Shown here piece after piece: positions 1 through 8,595 of a stretch of 64,000 nt of DNA. Under the pieces are notes generated by a model. That model was not told the origin of the DNA. It was given only the letters and a program-made list of their open reading frames with translations, and did no database searches. A program made the position numbers and the translations under genes. Every line of letters begins with the position of its first letter. Position 1 is the stretch's first letter. Source of the stretch: Pseudomonas koreensis. GTDB taxonomy: Bacteria; Pseudomonadota; Gammaproteobacteria; Pseudomonadales; Pseudomonadaceae. Where the stretch lies: contig NZ_JALJWP010000001.1 of NCBI RefSeq assembly GCF_024169245.1, positions 1,861,501-1,925,500 on the forward strand. The letters are read 5' to 3'.

Positions 1-1785
1 GAAGTCATCGACAACAGCGTCGACGAAGCCCTGGCCGGCCACGCCAAATCGGTGCAGGTGATCTTGCACGCCGACCATTCGCTGGAAGTCAGCGACGACG
101 GCCGTGGCATGCCGGTCGACATTCACCCGGAAGAGGGTGTATCCGGTGTCGAACTGATCCTCACCAAGCTGCACGCGGGCGGCAAGTTTTCCAACAAGAA
201 CTACCAGTTCTCCGGCGGTTTGCACGGGGTGGGTATTTCCGTGGTCAACGCCCTGTCCACGGAAGTGCGTGTACGGGTCAAACGTGACGGCAACGAATAC
301 CAGATGACCTTCAAGGACGGCTTCAAAGCCTCCGAGCTGGAAATCGTCGGCACCGTCGGCAAGCGCAACACCGGCACCAGCGTGTACTTCGCGCCGGACC
401 CGAAATACTTCGACTCGCCGAAATTCTCCATCAGCCGCCTCAAGCACGTGCTCAAGGCCAAGGCTGTGCTGTGCCCGGGCTTGCTGGTGAGCTTCGAAGA
501 CAAGGGCACCGGCGAGAAAGTCGAGTGGCATTACGAAGACGGCCTGCGCTCCTATCTGGTGGATGCGGTCAGCGAATTCGAACGGCTGCCGAACGAGCCG
601 TTCTGCGGCGCCTTCGCCGGTAATAAAGAAGCGGTCGACTGGGCGCTGCTGTGGCTGCCGGAAGGCGGCGACGCGGTGCAGGAGAGCTACGTCAACCTGA
701 TCCCGACCGCGCAGGGCGGTACCCACGTCAACGGTTTGCGTCAGGGCCTGCTCGATGCGATGCGCGAGTTCTGCGAATTCCGCAGCCTGCTGCCGCGCGG
801 CGTGAAGCTGGCGCCGGAAGACGTCTGGGAGCGCATCGCGTTCGTCCTGTCGATGAAGATGCAGGAACCGCAATTCTCCGGCCAGACCAAAGAGCGCCTT
901 TCATCCCGTGAAGCGGCGGCGTTCGTCTCCGGGGTGGTCAAGGATGCGTTCAGCCTGTGGCTCAACGCCAACCCGGAAACCGGTCTGGCCTTGGCCGAAC
1001 TGGCGATCAACAATGCCGGTCGCCGCCTCAAGGCGAGCAAGAAAGTCGAGCGCAAACGCGTCACCCAGGGCCCGGCACTGCCGGGCAAACTGGCTGACTG
1101 CGCCGGGCAGGATCCGATGCGTTCCGAGCTGTTTCTGGTCGAGGGTGACTCCGCCGGCGGTTCGGCCAAGCAAGCGCGGGACAAGGAATTCCAGGCGATC
1201 CTGCCGTTGCGCGGCAAGATCCTCAACACCTGGGAAGTCGACGGCAGCGAAGTGCTTGCCAGCCAGGAAGTGCACAACATCGCTGTGGCCATCGGCGTCG
1301 ATCCGGGCGCGGCGGACATGAGCCAGCTGCGCTACGGCAAGATCTGCATCCTCGCCGACGCCGACTCCGACGGTCTGCACATCGCCACGTTGCTGTGCGC
1401 GCTGTTCGTCCAGCACTTCCGCCCGTTAGTGGATGCCGGTCACGTCTATGTGGCGATGCCGCCGCTGTACCGCATCGACCTCGGTAAAGAGATCTACTAC
1501 GCCCTCGACGAAGCCGAACGCGACGGCATTCTCGATCGCCTGGTGGCCGAGAAGAAGCGCGGCAAGCCGCAGGTCACCCGATTCAAGGGTCTGGGTGAAA
1601 TGAACCCGCCGCAACTGCGTGAAACCACCATGGATCCGAACACCCGGCGCCTGGTGCAGTTGACGCTGGGCGAAGACTTCGCCGAAACCTCGGAAATGAT
1701 GGATATGCTGCTGGCGAAGAAACGCGCCGGCGACCGCAAATCCTGGCTGGAATCCAAAGGCAACCTCGCCGAGGTGCTGGCCTGA
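1..1785 (+). CDS. parE: DNA topoisomerase IV subunit B, 5'-truncated by window edge
   Basis: ATPase subunit of topoisomerase IV, which pairs with ParC to decatenate daughter chromosomes. The reading frame is open from base 1, so the true start lies upstream. Visible GHKL ATPase motifs are DNSVDEA at the very start, DDGRGMP and GGLHGVGISVVNA. The TOPRIM domain follows, with EGDSAGG and DADSDGLHI as metal-binding residues, and the C-terminus has the conserved RFKGLGEMNPPQL stretch. The TGA stop overlaps the ATG of the next gene (TGATG), so the downstream gene is probably translationally coupled. Family assignment is from conserved motifs; GyrB is excluded by the short TOPRIM-to-C-terminus spacing and the parC linkage. 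Confidence 0.97.
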   Translation, partial: EVIDNSVDEALAGHAKSVQVILHADHSLEVSDDGRGMPVDIHPEEGVSGVELILTKLHAGGKFSNKNYQFSGGLHGVGISVVNALSTEVRVRVKRDGNEYQMTFKDGFKASELEIVGTVGKRNTGTSVYFAPDPKYFDSPKFSISRLKHVLKAKAVLCPGLLVSFEDKGTGEKVEWHYEDGLRSYLVDAVSEFERLPNEPFCGAFAGNKEAVDWALLWLPEGGDAVQESYVNLIPTAQGGTHVNGLRQGLLDAMREFCEFRSLLPRGVKLAPEDVWERIAFVLSMKMQEPQFSGQTKERLSSREAAAFVSGVVKDAFSLWLNANPETGLALAELAINNAGRRLKASKKVERKRVTQGPALPGKLADCAGQDPMRSELFLVEGDSAGGSAKQARDKEFQAILPLRGKILNTWEVDGSEVLASQEVHNIAVAIGVDPGAADMSQLRYGKICILADADSDGLHIATLLCALFVQHFRPLVDAGHVYVAMPPLYRIDLGKEIYYALDEAERDGILDRLVAEKKRGKPQVTRFKGLGEMNPPQLRETTMDPNTRRLVQLTLGEDFAETSEMMDMLLAKKRAGDRKSWLESKGNLAEVLA

Positions 1786-2774
1786 TGCAGTTTGGCTGGG
1801 CCTTGGCGGGTGCGTTGCTGCTGAGTGCGCTGAGCGTGTCGGCCGAGCCGCTGCAAGAGTTGCGGCTGCTTTCCGAGCACCCGGTGGAGGGCATGCGTGG
1901 CGGCAACCTGTCGGGTCTGGCCATGTGCGGCAACGAGCTGTGGACGGTGTCCGATCGCGATGATGAGCAGATTTACCGGCTCGATACCCGCGATCCGGTC
2001 TGGCAAGCGCAAACCGTGCACATCGACGTGCCGCCCGTGCCCGAGAGTGGCTTGCCGTGGGGCTTGAGTTCGCGCACCTGGGCGGCGTCGTTCATTCGCG
2101 GGGGCGATCTGGATTTCGAAGGCATCAGTTGCGACAGTGCCGGTAATCGCTACATCGTCAGTGAAGCGCATGCGGCGGTATTGCAGGTGCCGGTCAGCGG
2201 CCCGGCGAACTGGCTGAAAATCTCGCCGCTGCTGGTTCACGAAGCGCGGGCGAGCGGCCTGCTGCTGAAGTTCAATTCGATCTTCGAGGGCCTGGCGATC
2301 AACCCGGCCGGTGATCAGATCTGGCTGGCCGCTGAACGGCAAAAGCGCGGCCTGCTGCTGATCAAGCGCCAGCAGACGGTGTGGGATTGCGACGGTCGCT
2401 GCGTGCTGCTCAGTGAGGGCGGCAAGGAGATGCAGCCGCCACAGTTTCCCAAGGCGAAAGCGGTTCATCGCGACTTTTCCGACATTTCATTGTTCAACGG
2501 CAAGCTGTTTACTCTTGAACGCAATGCTTATGAGATCTGTCGTCGCGATGCACAGACGGCCAGGGTCGAGAAATGCTGGTCGTATGCCGGTGAACTGTTG
2601 CAGGAAAAACGACGCTACTCGCAGAACTACGGGCTGGAAGAAGCGCTGATCGTTGACGCCGAGGGCGCGTGGATCGGCGTCGATAATAATTTCGGCCCGC
2701 GTGCCGACGGCGAGGCCCGCCCGGTGGTCTGGCGCTTCGCCGCACCGGACGGTGGCTGGAGCGCCAGGCCATGA
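1785..2774 (+). CDS. Secreted esterase-like phytase-family protein
   Basis: A 329-residue protein with a clear signal peptide: a hydrophobic stretch at residues 3-20, cleavage probably after VSAEP. The rest looks like a beta-propeller related to the 'esterase-like activity of phytase' family. Supporting stretches are LSGLAMCGNELWTVSDRDDEQIYRLD, GDLDFEGISCD and FEGLAINPAGDQIWLAAERQ, in which small repeats alternate with acidic loops. Expected location is the periplasm. It sits inside the parE-parC operon, starting in the parE stop codon and overlapping the next gene by 4 bp. No biochemical role is known to me for this linkage; the position is the same in other Pseudomonas as I recall. Function is inferred from family resemblance only. 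Confidence 0.75.
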   Translation: MQFGWALAGALLLSALSVSAEPLQELRLLSEHPVEGMRGGNLSGLAMCGNELWTVSDRDDEQIYRLDTRDPVWQAQTVHIDVPPVPESGLPWGLSSRTWAASFIRGGDLDFEGISCDSAGNRYIVSEAHAAVLQVPVSGPANWLKISPLLVHEARASGLLLKFNSIFEGLAINPAGDQIWLAAERQKRGLLLIKRQQTVWDCDGRCVLLSEGGKEMQPPQFPKAKAVHRDFSDISLFNGKLFTLERNAYEICRRDAQTARVEKCWSYAGELLQEKRRYSQNYGLEEALIVDAEGAWIGVDNNFGPRADGEARPVVWRFAAPDGGWSARP

Positions 2775-3295
2775 GTCGGCAACCGCCGGGCAAGCGTGCC
2801 GGTCGGGTGTTGATGGTTCTCGCCTGGTGCGCGGCGCTGTTTCTCGCGACGAAATTTTTCGGGCAGTGGGAACAGCGCCAGCAGAATCCGAACATCGTGG
2901 TCACGTCGGAGCAGGGCGAAGGATTTATCGAGGTGAAACTGGCGAGCAATGCCCAAGGGCATTTTGTCGCCAGCGGCCAGATCAACGGTGAGCCGGTCGA
3001 GTTCATGCTCGACACCGGCGCTACCGATGTGGCGATTCCGGCGGATCTGGCCAAGCGTTTGAAGCTGCAAGAAGGTTTCGGCGTGACCCTGAGCACGGCC
3101 AATGGCCTGAGCCAGGGTTATCGAACGAAGATTGCCCGCCTGCAATTGGGCGACATTGTGCTGCGGGATGTCCGCGCACTGGTGGCGCCGGGGCTGCATG
3201 GCGATCAGGTGCTGCTCGGCATGAGCGCCCTGAACAAACTTGAATTTACCCAGCGCGGTGGCACCATGCTGCTGCGCCAGACAACGAACCGATGA
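2771..3295 (+). CDS. Retropepsin-like aspartic protease, TIGR02281-type
   Basis: A 174-residue membrane-anchored protein. One N-terminal transmembrane segment lies at about residues 14-30, after a basic start. It is followed by a single-lobed retroviral-type aspartyl protease domain with the catalytic signature [14 protein letters not shown], the family's DTGA(T/S) motif. A second hydrophobic strand, [13 protein letters not shown], matches the conserved LGM(S/N) flap-side motif of the bacterial family. The length is normal for the group. The start overlaps the preceding stop (ATGA), and parC begins 7 bp downstream, so it belongs to the same operon. The substrate is unknown; a single lobe implies that it works as a homodimer. 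Confidence 0.82.
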   Translation: MSRQPPGKRAGRVLMVLAWCAALFLATKFFGQWEQRQQNPNIVVTSEQGEGFIEVKLASNAQGHFVASGQINGEPVEFMLDTGATDVAIPADLAKRLKLQEGFGVTLSTANGLSQGYRTKIARLQLGDIVLRDVRALVAPGLHGDQVLLGMSALNKLEFTQRGGTMLLRQTTNR

Positions 3296-3302
3296 GGCCC
3301 GC

Positions 3303-5567
3303 ATGAGCGACTCCCTTGATCTCAGCCTGGACGGTGTAGAACGCCGCTCGCTGGCTGACTTCACCGAAAATGCCTACCTCAACTACTCCATGTACGTGAT
3401 CATGGACCGCGCCCTGCCGCATATCGGCGACGGCCTGAAACCGGTGCAGCGGCGTATCGTCTACGCCATGAGCGAGCTGGGGCTGGATGCCGACTCCAAG
3501 CACAAGAAATCGGCGCGTACCGTCGGTGACGTGCTCGGCAAGTTCCACCCTCACGGCGACTCGGCTTGCTACGAAGCGATGGTGTTGATGGCGCAGCCGT
3601 TCAGCTATCGCTACACGCTGGTCGACGGCCAGGGCAACTGGGGTGCGCCGGACGATCCGAAGTCCTTCGCCGCGATGCGTTACACCGAAGCGCGGCTGTC
3701 GCGTTATTCCGAAGTGCTGCTCAGTGAATTGGGCCAGGGCACTGCCGACTGGGGCCCGAACTTCGACGGCACCCTGCAGGAACCGCTGGTGCTGCCGGCG
3801 CGCCTGCCGAACATTCTGCTCAACGGCACCACCGGTATCGCCGTGGGCATGGCCACCGACGTGCCGCCGCACAACCTGCGCGAAGTCGCCACCGCCTGCG
3901 TGCGCTTGCTGGATGAGCCGAAAGCCACGGTCGAGCAGCTCTGCGAACACATTCAGGGGCCGGACTATCCGACCGAAGCGGAAATCATCACGCCGCGCGC
4001 CGACCTGCTGAAGATGTACGAAACCGGTAAGGGCTCGGTGCGCATGCGCGCCGTTTACCATGTTGAGGACGGCGACATCATCGTCACCGCGCTGCCGCAT
4101 CAGGTCTCCGGGGCCAAGGTGCTGGAGCAGATCGCCGCGCTGATGCAGGCCAAACCGTCGAAAGCGCCGCAGATCGCCGACCTGCGCGACGAATCCGACC
4201 ACGAAAACCCGTGCCGCATCGTGATCATCCCGGTCAACAGCCGCGTCGATCACGAAGCGCTGATGCAGCACCTGTTCGCCAGCACCGAGCTGGAGTCGAC
4301 CTACCGGGTCAACGTCAACATCATCGGTCTGGATGGCAAGCCGCAGCTGAAAAATCTGCGTGCGCTGCTGGTCGAATGGCTGGAATTCCGCGTGCTGACC
4401 GTGCGTCGCCGCCTGCAATTCCGCCTCGACAAGGTCGAGCGTCGCCTGCACCTGTTGGACGGCTTGCTGATTGCCTATCTCAATCTGGATGAAGTGATCC
4501 ACATCATCCGTACCGAGGAGCACCCGAAAGCCAAACTGATCGAGCGTTTCGCCCTCAGTGAGATTCAGGCCGACTACATTCTCGACACCCGTCTGCGGCA
4601 GTTGGCGCGACTGGAAGAGATGAAGCTGCGCGACGAGCAGGACGAACTGCTCAAGGAACAAGCCAAGCTGCAAGCCCTGCTGGGCAGTGAAGCGAAGCTG
4701 AAGAAATTGGTGCGCACCGAGCTGCTCAAGGACGCCGAAACCTACGGCGATGACCGCCGTTCGCCAATCGTCGAGCGCGCCGAAGCCAAGGCGCTGACCG
4801 AGCACGATCTGCTGCCGAACGAGAAAGTCACCGTCGTGTTGTCGGAAAAAGGCTGGGTGCGTTCGGCCAAGGGCCATGACATCGACGCCACCGGTCTTTC
4901 CTACAAGGCGGGGGACGGCTTCAAGACCTCGGCGGCGGGGCGTTCGAATCAGTTTGCCGTGTTCATCGATTCCACCGGTCGCAGCTATTCGGTCGCCGCG
5001 CATACCTTGCCGTCGGCCCGTGGCCAGGGCGAACCGTTGACCGGCCGCCTGACGCCGCCACCGGGCGCCTCGTTCGAATGTGTGCTGATGCCCGAAGACG
5101 ATGCGCTGTACGTGATCGCTTCCGATGCCGGTTACGGCTTCGTGGTCAAAGGCGAAGACCTGCAAGCCAAGAACAAGGCCGGCAAGGCTCTGTTGAGTCT
5201 GCCGAACAACGCCAAGGTCATCGCGCCGCGCCCTGTGGCCGATCGTGAGCAGAACTGGCTGGCCTCGGTCACGACCGAAGGTCGCCTGCTGATCTTCAAG
5301 ATCAGCGATCTGCCACAATTGGGTAAGGGCAAAGGCAACAAGATCATCGGTATTTCCGGTGAGCGGGTGGCCAGCCGCGAAGAATATGTCACGGACATCG
5401 CCGTCCTGCCGGAAGGCGCCACCCTGGTGTTGCAGGCTGGCAAGCGGACCCTGTCACTGAAGGCCGACGACCTCGAACATTACAAAGGTGAGCGAGGACG
5501 CCGTGGTAACAAGTTGCCAAGGGGCTTCCAGAGAGTGGATGCGCTGCTCGTCGAAAACCTCAATTAG
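3303..5567 (+). CDS. parC: DNA topoisomerase IV subunit A
   Basis: DNA cleavage/rejoining subunit of topoisomerase IV, 754 residues, the usual length. The ATG at 3303 ([11 protein letters not shown]) is preferred over an upstream in-frame ATG at 3240 that would lie inside the protease gene. The active-site tyrosine is Y127 in [11 protein letters not shown]. The quinolone-resistance positions are Ser87 and Glu91 ([12 protein letters not shown]), the susceptible residues at these sites. The C-terminal part carries degenerate beta-pinwheel blades, ending in [16 protein letters not shown]. It is the last gene of the parE-parC operon. Confidence 0.97.
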   Translation: MSDSLDLSLDGVERRSLADFTENAYLNYSMYVIMDRALPHIGDGLKPVQRRIVYAMSELGLDADSKHKKSARTVGDVLGKFHPHGDSACYEAMVLMAQPFSYRYTLVDGQGNWGAPDDPKSFAAMRYTEARLSRYSEVLLSELGQGTADWGPNFDGTLQEPLVLPARLPNILLNGTTGIAVGMATDVPPHNLREVATACVRLLDEPKATVEQLCEHIQGPDYPTEAEIITPRADLLKMYETGKGSVRMRAVYHVEDGDIIVTALPHQVSGAKVLEQIAALMQAKPSKAPQIADLRDESDHENPCRIVIIPVNSRVDHEALMQHLFASTELESTYRVNVNIIGLDGKPQLKNLRALLVEWLEFRVLTVRRRLQFRLDKVERRLHLLDGLLIAYLNLDEVIHIIRTEEHPKAKLIERFALSEIQADYILDTRLRQLARLEEMKLRDEQDELLKEQAKLQALLGSEAKLKKLVRTELLKDAETYGDDRRSPIVERAEAKALTEHDLLPNEKVTVVLSEKGWVRSAKGHDIDATGLSYKAGDGFKTSAAGRSNQFAVFIDSTGRSYSVAAHTLPSARGQGEPLTGRLTPPPGASFECVLMPEDDALYVIASDAGYGFVVKGEDLQAKNKAGKALLSLPNNAKVIAPRPVADREQNWLASVTTEGRLLIFKISDLPQLGKGKGNKIIGISGERVASREEYVTDIAVLPEGATLVLQAGKRTLSLKADDLEHYKGERGRRGNKLPRGFQRVDALLVENLN

Positions 5568-5585
5568 GCGAGAACGCCACCCTAG

Positions 5586-5622
5586 AGCGTTCGATCTGCG
5601 ATTAAACGCGTAGATCGACGCT
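5586..5622 (+). other. Imperfect stem-loop after parC
   Basis: Bases 5586-5600 and 5607-5622 form an imperfect inverted repeat (AGCGTTCGATCTGCG against CGCGTAGATCGACGCT) around a 6-base loop. No T-run follows, so it is not a clear intrinsic terminator; it may mark the mRNA end of the parE-parC operon. The rest of 5568-5749 holds no gene I can support. Confidence 0.4.
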
Positions 5623-5749
5623 TTGGCGCTGGAGTCGGAACGCATATTCACGGATGATATGGCCTTTCAAGCGCCGGCGTGGTCGAGCGTTCTTCATATT
5701 TATTGAGTATTTTCACTGTGGTCAGCCTTGTGGCGGCCACCTGGACGGG

Positions 5750-6463
5750 ATGATGACTGCTCTACGCCCCCTTATTTTGTTGCTCGCCGGCGTTCTTGGC
5801 TTGGCGGGTTGCAGCGTTCACCAGCCGGTGTCGCTGTATCAACTGGACAGCGGAAGTCCGGTTCAGCCTGCGCAAAGCGCGGGCATGGCGGTTTTGCTGG
5901 GGCCGGTGGTGGTTGCCGATTACCTTCAGCGCGAGACTCTTCTGCAACGTCAACCGGACGGCAGCCTGCAAGCGGCGACCGACGGTCGTTGGGCTGGCAG
6001 CCTTTCGTCGGATATCGATCAGTTGCTGATGCGTCAGGTCGCGGGCCACCTGGACAGCCAGCGAGTGGTGCTGGCGCCTGCGACCGCCGGGTTCACACCG
6101 GATGTGCAGGTGCTGCTGACCATCACCCGTCTGGATTCCGGGGCGAAACAACCGGCCATTCTCGATGCGCAATGGCGTTTGATCGATCGCCGGGGCAAGG
6201 TGCGCGATAACCGCATCATTCATCTGCAGGAATTGCACGCAGGCAGCACCGCTTCGCAGGTGCAGGCACAGGGGATCCTGTTGCAGCGTCTGGCCGAGCA
6301 ACTGTCGGTGGCGCTCAAGCCGCTGGCCAACCAGCCGCCAGTGGCGGAGGCAACACGCAAAGCCGCGCCGAAACCTGCTGCGCCAGCGGCGGATGCCGAG
6401 AAGCAACCGAAGATTCCGATGGCCTCGCCGATTCGTACGGATATGGAAGTGTTTCGCTTCTGA
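5750..6463 (+). CDS. PqiC-type ABC-transport auxiliary lipoprotein
   Basis: About 237 residues with a lipoprotein signal peptide: hydrophobic LILLLAGVLGLAG followed by the lipobox LAGC. The mature Cys lies at about residue 19, so it is expected to be an outer-membrane lipoprotein facing the periplasm. The body fits the PqiC/DUF330 family (VSLYQLDSG, GMAVLLGPVVVADYLQRETLL, RWAGSLSSDIDQLL), whose members partner MCE-type lipid transporters. A Pro/Ala-rich tail follows. An in-frame ATG exists at 5654, but it would put a basic, non-signal segment ahead of the lipobox, so 5750 or 5753 is chosen. No PqiA/PqiB genes are adjacent, so its partner must be encoded elsewhere. Confidence 0.8.
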   Translation: MMTALRPLILLLAGVLGLAGCSVHQPVSLYQLDSGSPVQPAQSAGMAVLLGPVVVADYLQRETLLQRQPDGSLQAATDGRWAGSLSSDIDQLLMRQVAGHLDSQRVVLAPATAGFTPDVQVLLTITRLDSGAKQPAILDAQWRLIDRRGKVRDNRIIHLQELHAGSTASQVQAQGILLQRLAEQLSVALKPLANQPPVAEATRKAAPKPAAPAADAEKQPKIPMASPIRTDMEVFRF

Positions 6464-6484
6464 GCCTGGAACGAGTCAGAACAG

Positions 6485-6511
6485 AGCCCGCCTTGTGCGG
6501 GCTTTGTTGTG
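6485..6511 (+). terminator. Intrinsic terminator after the PqiC-like gene
   Basis: Perfect 7-bp GC stem AGCCCGC/GCGGGCT at 6485-6503 with a 5-base loop, followed by a T-rich tail (TTGTTGT). It lies 22 bp past the stop codon. Confidence 0.8.
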
Positions 6512-6539
6512 TCTGGGGCCGCGTAAAAATCCAAAGCAA

Positions 6540-6848
6540 CCCCTCACCCCAGCCCTCTCCCGGAGGGAGAGGGAGCCGACCGAGCTGTCTTTCGCTATAC
6601 ATTGACCTGAAAGATTTTGGCGATTATGGATTCAAGGCAGGGCGTTCAAGTCGGTGTAACTCTGGAATATCCCCCAATCAGTCCCCTCTCCCTCTGGGAG
6701 AGGGAGCCGACCGAGGTGTCTTTCGCTATACATTGACCTGACAGATTTTGGCGATTATGGATTCAAAGCAGGACGTTCAAGTCGGTGTAACTCTGGAATA
6801 TCTCCCAATCAGTCCCCTCTCCCTCTGGGAGAGGGCTAGGGTGAGGGG
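6540..6848 (+). repeat. MITE-like element with internal 131-bp tandem duplication
   Basis: A palindromic element with ends CCCCTCACCCCAGCCCTCTCCC on the left and its near-complement GGGAGAGGGCTAGGGTGAGGGG on the right. Inside, a 131-bp unit (6571-6701 and 6702-6832) is present twice in direct tandem with only scattered differences (for example GAAAG/GACAG, AAGGCAGGGC/AAAGCAGGAC). A single-unit relative is at 17156-17305. It appears non-coding; the short open frames inside follow the repeat and are not believable genes. Confidence 0.85.
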
Positions 6849-6889
6849 CTTTTCAGGGATGCACACGATTCCAATTACGCCGTGCACAA

Positions 6890-6926
6890 AAAAGCCCGCA
6901 GACCATCACTCGTCTGCGGGCTTTTG
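6890..6926. terminator. Bidirectional terminator, AAAAGCCCGCAGAC/GTCTGCGGGCTTTT
   Basis: A 14-bp perfect stem with an A-run on the left and a T-run on the right serves the leftward gene that ends at 6944 and any rightward read-through. It closes the 480-bp stretch between 6463 and 6944, which otherwise holds the first terminator and the tandem repeat element. Confidence 0.85.
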
Positions 6927-6943
6927 CGTATCGGATCTAAGCC

Positions 6944-8461
6944 CTACGCCCGGCGCTCATGCATCCGCGCCAGCTGTCGTTCGAGCATCGACGGATAAGG
7001 CTCCATCAACCGCTCGACACAGCAAGCGCCTTCAGGGCTGGCGATCGGCCGGATCCGCGCACGCTGGCGGATCAGCGCGTCGTCACTGATCTTGCGCTCG
7101 ACCAGGAGCAGGTTGCGGCTGTGTTGCGACAAGGCCAGTGCATCCTGCGCAGAATCGGTCAGCAGCAAATCAATCTGGCTCAAACCGAACAACTCATCGC
7201 CCAAGGTCAGGCCCAGTTGCAATTGCAGGGTAATGCCGCTGTCCGCAACCTCGATCTGCAACTGATGACCCAGCGCACGCAGCAGTTCGCCGCAGCAGAT
7301 GGCATTGGTCAGGTAGTCGTCGCCGCAATCTTCGGTGTGGAACAGCAGCAGTGTGCTGCCATCGTTGAGGGTTTCGATTTCGCCCTGATACAGCGAAGCG
7401 GCCTGTTCAAGGCAGTCGCGATAGCGTTCCTGCAATTCTTCCAGACGTGCGCGAGGCAAGCGGCGCAATTGTTCCTGCGAGCCCAGTTGCACGGCCAGTA
7501 CGGCGGTGTGCTGCGGGACGTCAGGGGTCGGTTTGCGCGCCAGCGGTTGGGCGGCGCTGTTGAGCGATTCGTCGCGCAGGTCGGCGAAGGCGTCATCGTC
7601 ATCATCGTCTTCGACGGTGCTGACCAAGTGGCGCGGTGCCGGTTTCTTCGCGGCCAGCGGGCGGCTTTCGTCGAAGCTCGGATCGCGCAGGTTGCGCACC
7701 TCGAATTCCGGCTCGTCTTCATCCTCGGCGAATTCCGGCTCGGGTTCAGGCTCAGGCTCAGGCTCCGGTTCCGGGGCGTAGCTGGCGTGCAGCTGACGCG
7801 CCAGATCGCCGATTTCATCCTGCCGATCGATGCCCGGCGTGTGTGCGTCGATCCGGCGCAGCCACACGCGCAATTGCAGCAGCGGCGTCGACAGATAACG
7901 ACCCATGCGCAAGCTCAGGGCCAGCGACAGTGCCAGCAGAATCGCGCTCAAAATGCCCATGCTCTGCAGGCTGATGGTCATCGGCTGCTGGAACTGATCC
8001 ATGTCCAGGCTGATGCGCAGTTGCCCGGCGGTCACGTCCTGGAAAGTGATCTTGCTCTCGTACATGCCCTCGGCTTCGCCCAGCAGGCTGTGCTTGGGAC
8101 GCTGACCGGACTCGGCGAGGATGCGGTTGTCGACACTGTAGATCGCCGCGTGAGCGACCAGCTTGTTCTTGGTCAGGTTGTTGAGCAGCACGTTGAGGCT
8201 GAGGATGTCGTTGGACACCAGCAGCTCGGTGGCGGAGGTGGCGGTCTGCGTGGTCAGGCTTTCGCCCAGCGCATCGGCCTGCTCGTGCATGGCCTGCTTG
8301 AACTGCAGACCCATCACCCCGGCATAGATCACCAGGGCCAGAGCGACCAGGATCACGTTGTGGCTGGCAATGCGCAATGCAATCGGTACACGGCGGTGGC
8401 GCAGTGCACGGAAGATCAGCAGGAAGAAGTTATCGGTTTTGACTGGCGTGGGCCGGTTCAC
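6944..8461 (-). CDS. AhpA/YtjB-family inner-membrane protein with degenerate cyclase-like C-terminus
   Basis: A 505-residue membrane protein encoded upstream of and divergent from serB. The start is a GTG at 8461 (MNRPTPVKTDNFF); a longer in-frame ATG at 8524 would intrude on the divergent promoter region. TM1 is at about residues 35-53. A periplasmic domain with helix-rich LLVSNDILSLNVLLNNL and TM2 at about 167-187 follow, then a short HAMP-like segment. An acidic Pro-Glu linker (residues 230-243) leads to a ~190-residue cytosolic domain starting HTAVLAVQLGSQEQL. Its beta-alpha pattern recalls class III nucleotide cyclases, but I see no metal-binding aspartate pair. The membrane half matches the family commonly found next to serB. 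The exact role is unknown. Confidence 0.72.
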   Translation of the reverse strand: MNRPTPVKTDNFFLLIFRALRHRRVPIALRIASHNVILVALALVIYAGVMGLQFKQAMHEQADALGESLTTQTATSATELLVSNDILSLNVLLNNLTKNKLVAHAAIYSVDNRILAESGQRPKHSLLGEAEGMYESKITFQDVTAGQLRISLDMDQFQQPMTISLQSMGILSAILLALSLALSLRMGRYLSTPLLQLRVWLRRIDAHTPGIDRQDEIGDLARQLHASYAPEPEPEPEPEPEPEFAEDEDEPEFEVRNLRDPSFDESRPLAAKKPAPRHLVSTVEDDDDDDAFADLRDESLNSAAQPLARKPTPDVPQHTAVLAVQLGSQEQLRRLPRARLEELQERYRDCLEQAASLYQGEIETLNDGSTLLLFHTEDCGDDYLTNAICCGELLRALGHQLQIEVADSGITLQLQLGLTLGDELFGLSQIDLLLTDSAQDALALSQHSRNLLLVERKISDDALIRQRARIRPIASPEGACCVERLMEPYPSMLERQLARMHERRA

Positions 8462-8595
8462 TTGAGCTCGGCTCTTTGTCCGTGAAGTTGACGCGCAGTA
8501 TAGCGACAGGCCCCAGACCGGCAAAGCGCTCGCGGTGCCCGATGGTCACTGAAAGTGGGTAGAATGCGGTTTTTTTCCAGTTGCGGGGGTGCGCG

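Noticed and set aside
1..51. parE as a truncated pseudogene
   Set aside because: The frame is open and conserved from base 1; the missing start is due to the window edge only.
6540..6848. Possible CRISPR-like array
   Set aside because: Only two units of 131 bp, with no short repeat/spacer pattern and no cas genes; it is a duplicated MITE-like element.
6493..7089. Short open frames in the 6493-7089 region
   Set aside because: They follow the duplicated repeat unit (nearly the same peptide twice) or overlap the downstream terminator and gene; not genes.
7737..7776. Phase-variable switch in the Pro-Glu repeat
   Set aside because: The repeat unit is 6 bp, so length changes keep the frame; it can vary linker length but not turn the gene on or off.
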